Of a DNA stretch of 64,000 nt, positions 10,132 through 16,974 are shown one piece after another. Below the pieces are notes generated by a model. It was not told the DNA's origin. It did no database searches and worked only from the letters and a program-made list of their open reading frames with translations. Numbering within the stretch: position 1 is the stretch's first letter; each line of letters begins with the position of its first letter. Source of the DNA: Lysobacterales bacterium (GTDB lineage: Bacteria; Pseudomonadota; Gammaproteobacteria; Xanthomonadales; Xanthomonadaceae); contig JADCRD010000003.1 in NCBI GenBank assembly GCA_014946745.1, forward strand, positions 558,001-622,000, read 5' to 3'. The translations under genes were made by a program, and so were the position numbers.

Positions 10132-10215
10132 CTGTGTGCTCAACTGGACCCGCGGGGACATGCTTCATTCAAGCCGATCACCGCTGGCCGCGGGCCAGTT
10201 AGCACGGCGTTAGGC
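10126..10215 (+). repeat. attC site 2
   Basis: R'' is ATCTAAC (10126-10132) and R' is GTTAGGC (10209-10215). The inner arms GTGCTCAACTGGACCCGCGG and CCGCGGGCCAGTTAGCAC pair with bulged bases. Length is 90 bp. Confidence 0.93.
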
Positions 10216-10218
10216 CCA

Positions 10219-10599
10219 ATGGACACTCTCGTCGTAAAGCGAGTTGAATCGCTCGGTGAATCGGCCGAAGTCACCCTGGCAAGTGACAGGGGCGAGATCG
10301 TTGCCTTTTGTCATCCCTGCAATCTTGTGGCTGGGCAACGTGTTCCCAATCGCCTCCATGGCGCCTGCGAGAGCGTAAAGGCGGCCTTTCTCACAGACTG
10401 GCCAGAGGAAGCGAAGCTTTTGCGCGCTGCTGAGCGTCTCGAAAGCGTTGGTAGCTTTACGTATCGAGGGTGCGGGAAGGTTCGCGATCAGTCAGGGGGG
10501 CTAGTTGAAGTGCTTGGCTTCATCGTGGATGTTGGTGAAGCATTGCCATTCGATGGGCCCCTTGAGTTTGAGTCCATGCGGATTAGCATATGGGCCTAA
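10219..10599 (+). CDS. Cassette 3: hypothetical protein
   Basis: 126 residues, no family recognised. The predicted chain is soluble and mostly beta with three cysteines (CHPC near residue 34, CES near 54, RGCGK near 88). The ATG lies only 3 bp after the attC2 right box, so it may lack its own leader and depend on read-through from upstream. The stop is in the R'' box of attC3. Confidence 0.7.
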   Translation: MDTLVVKRVESLGESAEVTLASDRGEIVAFCHPCNLVAGQRVPNRLHGACESVKAAFLTDWPEEAKLLRAAERLESVGSFTYRGCGKVRDQSGGLVEVLGFIVDVGEALPFDGPLEFESMRISIWA

Positions 10600-10666
10600 C
10601 AGTTCGCTCAAGCGGACAGATCAATCGCTTCGCGATTGATGCTGCCGCTTAGCTCCGGCGTTAGGA
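10594..10666 (+). repeat. attC site 3
   Basis: R'' is GCCTAAC (10594-10600). R' is GTTAGGA (10660-10666), one base off the consensus final pyrimidine. The inner region GATCAATCGCTTCGCGATTGAT forms a perfect hairpin flanked by AGCGG/CCGCT arms. Length is 73 bp. Confidence 0.88.
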
Positions 10667-10671
10667 TTGGC

Positions 10672-11073
10672 ATGTCAGGTACCCCGCAATCTGCGAAGGC
10701 CGCATCCGCTCGGTTCATGGCCGTCGTCGCAGCTACGTTCGCTCTGGCTGCATTCGCTGGCTATGAGGCTCCGGGGCTAGTCTCTGTCGAGTCGGCGTTC
10801 TCGATTTTGCTGTTCCTGCTTGGGCTATCCCTTCTTGCACGCCTTCCGGGCTCTCGTTCAATTGCGCAGGCCACCTACAGCGTCTTCGCAGTTCTTGGTG
10901 TCATCGGCACCCTTTACAATGCCTTGGTCACATTCGCGGTGCCGCCGCTAGCCGTCAACGGCATCCTTCTTCTTTCCGGCTCCGTCGTTTACACCACGGG
11001 TGCCGTTGCAATTGCTCTTTGGCTTCGTGGCTGTGAGGCTCGGCTGCTTCTGGCTAGCACAAAGCAACCCTAA
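10672..11073 (+). CDS. Cassette 4: four-helix membrane protein
   Basis: 133 residues from the ATG at 10672, six bp after attC3; an upstream in-frame start lies inside attC3 and is rejected. Four hydrophobic stretches (about residues 15-30, 42-60, 68-90, 95-117) predict an inner-membrane protein with short loops and a basic C-terminal tail. No family is recognised. Membrane proteins of unknown function are common cassette cargo. Confidence 0.75.
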   Translation: MSGTPQSAKAASARFMAVVAATFALAAFAGYEAPGLVSVESAFSILLFLLGLSLLARLPGSRSIAQATYSVFAVLGVIGTLYNALVTFAVPPLAVNGILLLSGSVVYTTGAVAIALWLRGCEARLLLASTKQP

Positions 11074-11157
11074 CTGTGTGGTCAAGCGGACCTGCGGGGA
11101 GAAGCTTCGAGTGAACCGATCACTGTCGGCCGCAGGCCGCTTACCACGGCGTTAGGG
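11068..11157 (+). repeat. attC site 4
   Basis: R'' is CCCTAAC (11068-11074) and R' is GTTAGGG (11151-11157), perfect complements. The inner arms GTGGTCAAGCGGACCTGCGG and CCGCAGGCCGCTTACCAC pair with bulges. Length is 90 bp. It is a close sibling of sites 1 and 2. Confidence 0.93.
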
Positions 11158-11166
11158 AGCATCAGG

Positions 11167-11763
11167 ATGGATGGTCGCGAAGTCATTGAGAATCTTCGAG
11201 CGGCGGTTCGGGACGCTGAGGCAGCAGGCCACAAGGCGATAGACCCGGCCGCGCTTAAGTCGTTCTTGGATTCTCTAGAGCGCGAGGCATCTGGTCGGCC
11301 TTCGCAGCAAATGGTCGCAGAGGCAAATCTCGAGGAGTACCGAGCCCGCCTATCGAAGTGGATTGCAGATAACGCGCACTTCAACGAGTGGAGTTTGGAG
11401 TCCTTTCGTCAGATCATTGCGCTCGGCCAGAGTGCGATCAAAAGCATCTTCTTCATTAACGGTGGCGCGGCAGTTGCCCTTCTGGCGTTCATCGGTCATC
11501 TCGCGACATCGGCAACCACGGCTAAGGCTGTAATGCCTTTTGCCCATTCGTTACAGCTCTTCGTCTTTGGTGTGTTTTGCGCCGCACTCACCTCTGCGCT
11601 CACTTACCTCTGCCAGCTTGCCTATGGCGGCAGCAAGCGCTGGCACGGCCGTGTCGGCATTGGCTTGCATATCCTCACGGTAGCGTCTGGCGTCGGTTCA
11701 TTTGTGTACTTCTTCTGTGGTGCCGAGGCCGCATATGGTGCTTTCAAGTCAATCGCCCCCTAA
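11167..11763 (+). CDS. Cassette 5: membrane protein with soluble N-terminal half
   Basis: 198 residues. The first 95 residues are charged and helical (REVIENLRAAVRDAEAAGHK, EEYRARLSKWIADNAHFNEW). Three hydrophobic segments follow (about 100-122, 128-152, 165-190), so the N-terminus is probably cytoplasmic and helical with a membrane-anchored C-terminal half. I do not recognise the family. AGGATGG overlaps the start. The stop is the TAA in attC5. Confidence 0.75.
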   Translation: MDGREVIENLRAAVRDAEAAGHKAIDPAALKSFLDSLEREASGRPSQQMVAEANLEEYRARLSKWIADNAHFNEWSLESFRQIIALGQSAIKSIFFINGGAAVALLAFIGHLATSATTAKAVMPFAHSLQLFVFGVFCAALTSALTYLCQLAYGGSKRWHGRVGIGLHILTVASGVGSFVYFFCGAEAAYGAFKSIAP

Positions 11764-11789
11764 CTATCCGCTTAACTCACGCGTTAGGC
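11758..11789 (+). repeat. attC-like site 5, truncated
   Basis: CCCTAAC (11758-11764) and GTTAGGC (11783-11789) boxes are only 18 bp apart. The right part CGCTTAACTCACGCG matches the right half of a normal attC, while the left inner arm is missing. It looks like an internal deletion. Confidence 0.75.
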
Positions 11790-11811
11790 AGCGCACGGAG
11801 ATTTGAGGCAC

Positions 11812-12918
11812 GTGAAAGAGGGCACTCCAATCATCACGGCTAATGCTAAGCCGTTTCGCTTCGTGTGCCGAGGTGAAGCGGACGCGTGGAAGCCGTCCCT
11901 GGATGAAGTCAACTCGCGCTCCTACGACTACGTGAAGCTTCATCGCATGTCTACATACCTCGACGTGGGAATCGCACCGTTTTCTCTCGGGGTTTGCTTT
12001 GACGGCACCTTTGTTCTCCCCGCGATCGAGCAGTACCGCGAGCGTGAAGCAGCTTTGGCCAAGTTCAATCAAACCCTCGTTGAACTTCTAGTAGGTGGCC
12101 TCTACTGCGAAGCGGCAGAACCGGACGACATCGGCTACGGGTCACTGTCGATGGATGGCTACAGCAGAATTCTCGGCGGCGCTTACGGGCCAGCGGCTTC
12201 TATGCATAAAGCCGCGCGAATGAAAATGCTCGGAACGCTAGACAACATCTCGCTTTTTTCGCCAGAAATCGTTACTGCGGAAGACTTGGAAGCGTCGCTT
12301 AAGAAGGGCCGATCTCTTCTGTCCCGGGTCGGCCCCGTGCCCCAAGAGCAGATTCTTTACGGGGCAACCTTCTACGTCCGAAAACAGTGGGCCGAGGCGC
12401 TGCTGCACCTATGGACGACAACAGAGCGAATCGTAGAAACAGCGTGGAATCGCCACGTTCTAAGCTACCCAACGCCGCCGTCTAAAAAGCGCCGAGCTTT
12501 CCTAGAGGACCACCGCACGTGGACGGTTTCAGCCAAGCTGGAAGTTCTGCACCAGAAAGGGCTGCTGCCGGCGGAGGTTTACGAAGAGCTCGATGAAGTA
12601 CGCAAGGCTCGAAACAACTTTGCCCATCGCGGCACGGCGCCTGACCATGCTGTCGCAAACAAGGCGTTACGCGCTTGTTTTCAGATGGCATCGCTTTGCG
12701 CATCGGAATTCAAGGAGCGTCAGCTATTCTCCGAAGTGGTCGAGTTAGTTGATTCTCGGTGCCACCCGGATCTCTATCCCAAGAAGACGCGCTTCGAGCA
12801 CTCGGAAGTAACTCATTGGCTTGCCATTCCACCTTTACCAGGCGATGAGGGCTGGGGAGATGCGCCGTATGAAGTAATTGATGAGCTCAGGCTGCGACCC
12901 ATTGAAGGCGCTGCCTAA
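11812..12918 (+). CDS. Cassette 6: HEPN-like domain protein with RNNFAH motif
   Basis: 368 residues from the GTG at 11812 (a TTG at 11803 is possible; GGAG at 11797-11800 fits GTG better). The N-terminal half is unrecognised. The C-terminal half (about residues 180-310) is helical and contains DEVRKARNNFAHRG at about 263-276, which fits the Rx4-6H catalytic motif of HEPN-type ribonucleases, in the style of Apea-like HEPN proteins. If active it would cleave RNA, as many defence and toxin HEPN proteins do. It is the largest cassette. No antitoxin is evident next to it. Family assignment is from the motif only. Confidence 0.75.
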   Translation: MKEGTPIITANAKPFRFVCRGEADAWKPSLDEVNSRSYDYVKLHRMSTYLDVGIAPFSLGVCFDGTFVLPAIEQYREREAALAKFNQTLVELLVGGLYCEAAEPDDIGYGSLSMDGYSRILGGAYGPAASMHKAARMKMLGTLDNISLFSPEIVTAEDLEASLKKGRSLLSRVGPVPQEQILYGATFYVRKQWAEALLHLWTTTERIVETAWNRHVLSYPTPPSKKRRAFLEDHRTWTVSAKLEVLHQKGLLPAEVYEELDEVRKARNNFAHRGTAPDHAVANKALRACFQMASLCASEFKERQLFSEVVELVDSRCHPDLYPKKTRFEHSEVTHWLAIPPLPGDEGWGDAPYEVIDELRLRPIEGAA

Positions 12919-12972
12919 CAATTCATTCAAGCCGACGCCGCTTCGCGCCGCGGCTTAACTCAGGTGTTAGAC
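12913..12972 (+). repeat. attC site 6
   Basis: R'' is GCCTAAC (12913-12919) and R' is GTTAGAC (12966-12972). The inner ATTCAAGCCG and CGGCTTAACT arms enclose a GC-rich hairpin (GCCGCTTCGCGCCGC). Length is 60 bp. Confidence 0.9.
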
Positions 12973-12989
12973 TTAATGGAGGACTCGCC

Positions 12990-13379
12990 CTGTTTTCGAT
13001 AAAGTCAAATTCTTCTGAGCGCGAACTTGTGTTTTTGTCGTCAATTGACGATCACTTTACGGTCGAGCTCAAGGGGCGGTCTGTCTACGCTACCCAAGTG
13101 GTCTATGCGTATACCGACGCTCTTGGCGTCGCAGAGCTCTTTGCACGCCTAGCCGCCAATGAGCGCCCATGGACCGGCGTCGAGAGCTGGGAGTCATTGG
13201 AGGGAGAGTTTCGATTGTCTGCAATGTGCTCGCCGCTTGGGGAGGTAACGTTCTTCCTTGAGATCGCTGGTATGCAGGGCGCACCAGAGGAGTGGCGTGT
13301 CTCCGCCTCCATCACTACAGAGTTTGGCCAGTTGTGCCAACTTTCAGCGGGCGCTCGCCGTTTGTTTGGTAGCGCCTAA
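12990..13379 (+). CDS. Cassette 7: DUF6228-like hypothetical protein, probable CTG start
   Basis: The frame is open from 12975. The first standard start is GTG at 13029 (116 residues), but a strong GGAGGA ribosome site at 12978-12983 sits 6 bases before a CTG at 12990, which would give 129 residues starting (M)FSIKSNSSERELVFLSS. The ATG at 12976 is out of frame and closes after eight codons. The protein layout (VELKGRSV, ELFARLAANERPWTGVESWESLEGE, GEVTFFLEI, WRVSASITTEFGQL) recalls the DUF6228 family; this is recognition by eye. Function is unknown. The stop is in attC7. Confidence 0.65.
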   Translation: MFSIKSNSSERELVFLSSIDDHFTVELKGRSVYATQVVYAYTDALGVAELFARLAANERPWTGVESWESLEGEFRLSAMCSPLGEVTFFLEIAGMQGAPEEWRVSASITTEFGQLCQLSAGARRLFGSA

Positions 13380-13410
13380 CGTCGTTCAAGCGGCAGCTCC
13401 AGCGTTGGGC
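13374..13410 (+). repeat. attC-like site 7, short
   Basis: R'' is GCCTAAC (13374-13380) and R' is GTTGGGC (13404-13410), with GTTCAAGCGGCAGCTC between. The right inner arm is missing. Length is 37 bp. Confidence 0.75.
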
Positions 13411-13426
13411 ATCTGAGGAGAATTCC

Positions 13427-13639
13427 ATGCAGAAAGGAAACAACGCATCGGCAGGTCGCTACGTCGGCATTGGTCTGTGTATCGGTGTCGCCATCGGCGC
13501 AGGGCTCGGCGTGGCATTGGGCAATCTGGCTCTTGGTATGGGGCCTGGTATCGCAATCGGCGCCGCGATCGGCATCGTCGCTTCGCGGCGAGCAGCGTCC
13601 AAAGCGGCATCGAGTGCCTCGCAGGCACCCGATGACTAA
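13427..13639 (+). CDS. Cassette 8: small glycine-zipper membrane protein
   Basis: 70 residues. The centre is a glycine-rich hydrophobic stretch with GxxxG spacing (VGIGLCIGVAIGAGLGVALG then GMGPGIAIGAAIGIVAS), predicting two tightly packed helices. The tail is Ala/Ser-rich and polar. Glycine zippers of this kind occur in small membrane-inserting proteins and some toxins, but no specific family is recognised. GAGGAG lies at a good distance before the ATG. The stop is in attC8. Confidence 0.7.
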   Translation: MQKGNNASAGRYVGIGLCIGVAIGAGLGVALGNLALGMGPGIAIGAAIGIVASRRAASKAASSASQAPDD

Positions 13640-13665
13640 CTTGCCGCTGGGCTCAAGCGTTAGGC
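13634..13665 (+). repeat. attC-like site 8, short
   Basis: Left box GACTAAC (13634-13640) and right box GTTAGGC (13659-13665), with TTGCCGCTGGGCTCAAGC between. Length is 32 bp. Both inner arms are reduced. Confidence 0.65.
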
Positions 13666-13708
13666 CATTATCAATGGACAGCTTGGGACCATTGAGGATG
13701 CTCGTCGG

Positions 13709-13924
13709 GTGGCTCGCGAGGTCCTGTCCGGAACCATGGACCCACATCTGGGTTGTGGGCTTGTTGGAGGCATTGGCAAGAAGTTGAACCACCATCCGTC
13801 GCTAATGGAGTTCATCCATATCGCACATCTGCTCGAAGGACCTGGGCACGAGGGTTTCACTGAAGAGTCGTTGTTGCCGAACATCATGGTCGCCTGCCGC
13901 GAGCTCGTGGCAGTTCAGGCCTAG
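13709..13924 (+). CDS. Cassette 9: small hypothetical protein
   Basis: 71 residues from the GTG at 13709. The frame is open further upstream and reads NGQLGTIEDARRVAREVLSG, which continues smoothly into the coding-like sequence, so the true start may be a rare codon just after attC8 (ATT near 13667) or the ATG at 13674, which is in another frame, may have been joined by a frameshift. The protein is acidic, soluble and unrecognised, with His pairs (KLNHHPS). It ends in TAG where the other cassettes have TAA. Confidence 0.55.
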   Translation: MAREVLSGTMDPHLGCGLVGGIGKKLNHHPSLMEFIHIAHLLEGPGHEGFTEESLLPNIMVACRELVAVQA

Positions 13925-13963
13925 ATCGTCATTCAAGCCGACGCCTTCGGTACGGCGTTAGGC
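13919..13963 (+). repeat. attC-like site 9, degenerate left box
   Basis: The left box reads GCCTAGA (13919-13925), where AAC has decayed. The right box is GTTAGGC (13957-13963). ATTCAAGCCGACGCC and GGTACGGC lie between. It closes the array. Confidence 0.7.
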
Positions 13964-14294
13964 CGCGCCGAGGGTGCACCGCGTCGCTAGAGAGCTTTCT
14001 GAAAAGTGGGTGCACGGTTGTTTTCACCTCCTCTCCGCCCCTCTCCCCTTCTTGGAGAATGAAATGATCAGAAAATCCTGTCGCAGGTCTCGTTTTTCCA
14101 CATGGGCCGGCGTAGTGTCGGCGCATGTCTCGTCCTCAACGCATTAAGTGCACGGTGCACGGTGCGACGATTAGCCGGCTCGCGCGCCTACGGTCCGTTG
14201 CAGCGCATGTCAAAACAAAACCACACTCCGTATCCAACGCCATGGCATTGATCTGGCTGCCTGGTTCGCTGGTTACGTCCAAAAGTAGGAAGCG
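13964..14294. other. Right flank of the cassette array, no gene recognised
   Basis: About 330 bp. No integrase, transposase or RNA gene is seen. A CACGGTGCACGGTGC duplication lies near 14150-14165. A short open frame from about 14125 has no recognisable product. Confidence 0.45.
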
Positions 14295-14648
14295 ATGAAA
14301 AGAATCTGTGTCTTTGTTGCAATGGCAAGTATTTGCGGTGCTGCGTCATCACAGGAAATGAGCAAGTTGGAGTTCATTTCTGTATCTGGCAAGCAGCTGA
14401 CTGATGCGCTGTGTCAGTCCGAGCGATTCCTGGAGTGCGTAGCTGACTCGGAGGAGCTATGTCGAGCCCAAATGAATGCGCTAGTCGTCCCGCACTGCCT
14501 CAAGGAAAATGACAGCATCATTCCCGAAACAATGGCCGATGGAGAGGCTCAGGAAGTCGCGAATGAACTTAAGAAGTGTGTTGCAACCGCGTATCTGGCA
14601 TTGAACCAGGTCGATGGGAACGAGTTTCAAGAATGCATAGTGAAGTAG
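14295..14648 (+). CDS. Small secreted cysteine-containing protein
   Basis: 117 residues. An N-terminal signal peptide (MKRICVFVAMASICGAASSQ) precedes a mature domain of about 97 residues with five cysteines (LCQSERFLECVADSEELC, HCL, KKC, ECI) that probably form disulfides in the periplasm. No family is recognised. TAGGAAG lies just before the ATG. It is isolated between two non-coding stretches in an accessory block of lower GC. Confidence 0.65.
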   Translation: MKRICVFVAMASICGAASSQEMSKLEFISVSGKQLTDALCQSERFLECVADSEELCRAQMNALVVPHCLKENDSIIPETMADGEAQEVANELKKCVATAYLALNQVDGNEFQECIVK

Positions 14649-14980
14649 CTTCCTGTCGAAAGCGTGCAGACCCGTTCAATCATCGTTCCGGCGTGCGGTC
14701 TCGAATGGATAGGCGAAACTATGTGGCTGTGGTGCATTCGCTGCGATAGATTTCGTGAAGTTCGGATTCAAGTCTTGTTTTTCACATTGCGTTCCTATGC
14801 TTTCGCTCTCCGCGGGCAACTGCGCTGTTTCCGGAGCGTTGCAGATCTGGTGTTCCTTGATTGCCGGAGTGGATTGACTTGCAAAGACTCTGTTTCCCGG
14901 CCCGCGCCGCAGACCGGCCGCGCTCACCTGGCCACCCTCTGTCGCGCTTGTTTGCCGAGTCGAGCCGGGGAGTTTTCATC
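14649..14980. other. Intergenic region, no gene recognised
   Basis: About 330 bp with no convincing gene. The frame of the downstream lipoprotein is open from 14861, but the composition and the ribosome site favour the later start. Confidence 0.4.
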
Positions 14981-15394
14981 GTGGTCCTCACCGCCGGGTT
15001 GGTCTCTTGCATCAATCCAGATGTCTTCAGTTCGTCTCACGAGAGCATGGCCGATGCAGTCGCCTCGGGGATTGTACGACAGGGGTGGGTGCCTGATTGG
15101 CTGCCTGAGCATGCCAGGCAGATTCGAGAGATCCATGATCTCGACACCAACGAGTGGGCAGTGTCGTTCGCCTATGCCGCGGAGCGCGGGCTGGCCGTTC
15201 CCGAAGGTTGCTTTCAGACCAAAGGGCTGGAGACGTTGGCGCCACGACTTGACGCGAGGTGGTGGCCTGAGGATGTGCCCTCAAGCGTCCTCGACACGCC
15301 CAGGCACGAGTATTTCCAGTGCGCTGGATATGTGATCGCCAGAGCGGACGCGCGTGGCGAGGGTTTTGTCTGGAGTTCGAGGGCTGGCGAATGA
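14981..15394 (+). CDS. Predicted lipoprotein, possibly YbbD-head-like
   Basis: 137 residues from the GTG at 14981, which follows GGGGAG at about 14966-14971. The start MVLTAGLVSC puts a lipobox (LVSC) very early, so this may be a short lipoprotein signal or the true start may be earlier (ATG at 14861). The motif GWVPDWLPEHARQIREIHDLDTNEW is of the kind seen in YbbD head-domain proteins. Function is unknown. Its stop overlaps the start of the next gene (ATGA, 15391-15394), which implies translational coupling. Confidence 0.6.
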   Translation: MVLTAGLVSCINPDVFSSSHESMADAVASGIVRQGWVPDWLPEHARQIREIHDLDTNEWAVSFAYAAERGLAVPEGCFQTKGLETLAPRLDARWWPEDVPSSVLDTPRHEYFQCAGYVIARADARGEGFVWSSRAGE

Positions 15395-15579
15395 GCGCCG
15401 CGCGTGAATACCGCGTACATGTCCTGATCCGCCACACATGTTCGTGCGGGCTGGATGGCTGCGGCGCGAGCGGCCCACTTGGCGTTGGCGCTTGCGCCGC
15501 GGTGAATTGCCAAAGTGAGTGGTGCGACGAGTTCACGATCCACGTTTTCTCAATGACGCGGAGTGCTCCGCATGCGTGA
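15391..15579 (+). CDS. Small cysteine-rich hypothetical protein
   Basis: 62 residues, with ATGA overlap to the upstream gene and an 8-bp overlap with the ankyrin gene downstream. Six cysteines (TCSCGLDGCGASG, GACAAVNCQSEWC) could bind metal or form disulfides. No family is recognised. The compact overlapping arrangement of three genes argues that it is real, but the evidence is only positional. Confidence 0.4.
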   Translation: MSAAREYRVHVLIRHTCSCGLDGCGASGPLGVGACAAVNCQSEWCDEFTIHVFSMTRSAPHA

Positions 15580-15979
15580 ACAAAGCTCGGGCGCACGAGG
15601 CGAGGCGGAGTCACCGCTGCACGGCGCCGCGTGGTGCAACGAGTCGCGGCGCATTCGTCGCCTGGTTTCGCGCGGGCACGAGGTCAACTTCAGGGATGAC
15701 ATTGGCGAGACTCCGCTGCACGGCGCGGCGGCTTGGGGCAACTGCACGGCCGTGCGCACCTTGCTGAAGCTTGGCGCGCGCCATGATCTGGTGTCGGCCG
15801 ACGGCATGACCGCGCTGCACTGGGCGGCGGGTTGGGGAGGTCTCGGCGTAGTTCGTGCGCTCGTCCGTGCGGGTGCGGACACGAAGCGGCCGGATGCTCA
15901 TGGACGCACGCCCGCGCAGCTCGCAGCGTCACGTGGAAAGGCGAAGGTGGCCGCCTGGCTTGCGGCTCAGGGCGCTTGA
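15572..15979 (+). CDS. Ankyrin-repeat protein
   Basis: 135 residues. Three to four ankyrin repeats are visible: SPLHGAAWCNESRRIRRLVS, ETPLHGAAAWGNCTAVRTLL, MTALHWAAGWGGLGVVRALV and RTPAQLAASRGKAKVAAWLA, covering residues 15-134. There is no signal peptide, so it is probably cytosolic and mediates protein binding. The partner is unknown. The ATG at 15572 overlaps the preceding small gene. Single-domain ankyrin proteins are often accessory genes in this group. Confidence 0.85.
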   Translation: MREQSSGARGEAESPLHGAAWCNESRRIRRLVSRGHEVNFRDDIGETPLHGAAAWGNCTAVRTLLKLGARHDLVSADGMTALHWAAGWGGLGVVRALVRAGADTKRPDAHGRTPAQLAASRGKAKVAAWLAAQGA

Positions 15980-16086
15980 GGGTGAAAGCGCGGGCTTGGT
16001 TTGCTTCCAAGGCACTGGAAGCGCCACGCGCCCCGTAGCGCTCAGCGTGTCGCGAGCGCCAAAGACTGGCACTCAGGAGGATGTGG

Positions 16087-16437
16087 GTGGATCTGGCTAC
16101 GAAATCGGACGCGGACATCCTGTCGGTGGCGAACCCCATCATGGACAACCTGATGGAGGCATCCACGGCCATCGACTACGACCGGCACGTCCGCGACTTC
16201 ACCGATCGCCTCAAGCAGCGCCTGTCCAGGCAGCAGCTGGAGTGGATCTGTCAGGACTACCAGAGCAGCAAGGGCTATTTCGCCGAGCGGGAGTTCGTTG
16301 CCGTCTTTCGTCGCCCGGATTCGGTCGCGTTGGTCTGGAAGCAGCGCTTCACCCGGCAGCCCGGTGACTTTGTCGCCGAGATGGTGCTGGTGCAGCAGGA
16401 CGGCCGCTACCTCGTTGACCATGTGATGGTGTTCTAG
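16087..16437 (+). CDS. Hypothetical protein
   Basis: 116 residues from a GTG at 16087. AGGAGG ends at 16080, directly against an in-frame ATG at 16081, so the GTG with 6-base spacing is the better start. The product is soluble: a helical first half (VANPIMDNLMEASTAIDYDR) and a beta-rich second half (EFVAVFRRPDSVALVWKQRF, AEMVLVQQDGRYLVDHVMVF), like small NTF2/DUF3887-type folds. No firm family. Confidence 0.65.
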   Translation: MDLATKSDADILSVANPIMDNLMEASTAIDYDRHVRDFTDRLKQRLSRQQLEWICQDYQSSKGYFAEREFVAVFRRPDSVALVWKQRFTRQPGDFVAEMVLVQQDGRYLVDHVMVF

Positions 16438-16506
16438 CGTAGCGCGCGCCAGTTCATACAAGCCGACCTCGCGCTTCGGCGCAGCACGTCCCAGGCCTTC
16501 CTGCTC

Positions 16507-16974
16507 ATGAAAAAGCTCATCGCGTACGTGCTTGTCTCGATGCCCTGCAGCAGCGTCGCCGCATGCGACCTCAGCCTGATCGGGACTTGGAAATCGGACG
16601 GGCCGACCACCATGGCTTTCCTGCGTGACAACGCAAAGCTTGAACCGAAGGCCATGGAGTTCCTTGAGGCGCTGATGGGCCAGATGACGCTCACCTTCTC
16701 CGACAGCGAGCTGCATCAGGTCATGCCTGACATCGAAGTGCCGGTCGACGGCCAGCTGCGACCCTTCGCAGGCTCGGACGAGCGCAAGCCCTACAGGCTG
16801 CTCTTCTGCGGTGACTCCACGATCGTGTGGTCTGCGAAGCGCTCCTTCGGCACAGGGGACGGCGCAACTACCTTCAACTTTGTCGGGCCTGACACGGTGT
16901 GGGTCTACATGGGCAGCACCGAGCCCGGCGTTCCGGACCTGCATGCGAGGGAGTACTTCCAGCGGGTTCGTTGA
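16507..16974 (+). CDS. Secreted hypothetical protein
   Basis: 155 residues with a short signal peptide (MKKLIAYVLVSMPCSSVAA) and mature start CDLSLIGTWKSDGPTTMAF. The GTWKSD opening is lipocalin-like in style, and the remainder is predicted mostly beta. No family is recognised. A 77-bp tandem repeat region follows. Confidence 0.65.
   Translation: MKKLIAYVLVSMPCSSVAACDLSLIGTWKSDGPTTMAFLRDNAKLEPKAMEFLEALMGQMTLTFSDSELHQVMPDIEVPVDGQLRPFAGSDERKPYRLLFCGDSTIVWSAKRSFGTGDGATTFNFVGPDTVWVYMGSTEPGVPDLHAREYFQRVR

Larger units (their letters stand above)
9588..13963 (+). mobile_element. Integron cassette array without integrase (CALIN), nine attC sites
   Basis: Nine attC or attC-like sites (9588, 10126, 10594, 11068, 11758, 12913, 13374, 13634, 13919) punctuate nine short genes that all read rightward and have lower GC than their surroundings. 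Sites 1, 2 and 4 are textbook attC: seven-base R'' and R' boxes that are mutually complementary, plus inner L'' and L' arms complementary except for an unpaired extra base. Every gene ends in the TAA (once TAG) of the R'' box of its own attC. The first cassette gene (9138) belongs to the array although the array's first recognisable core is uncertain (GTTGGAT at 9122). No intI gene is found within the window, so the integrase lies elsewhere or is lost. Confidence 0.9.
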
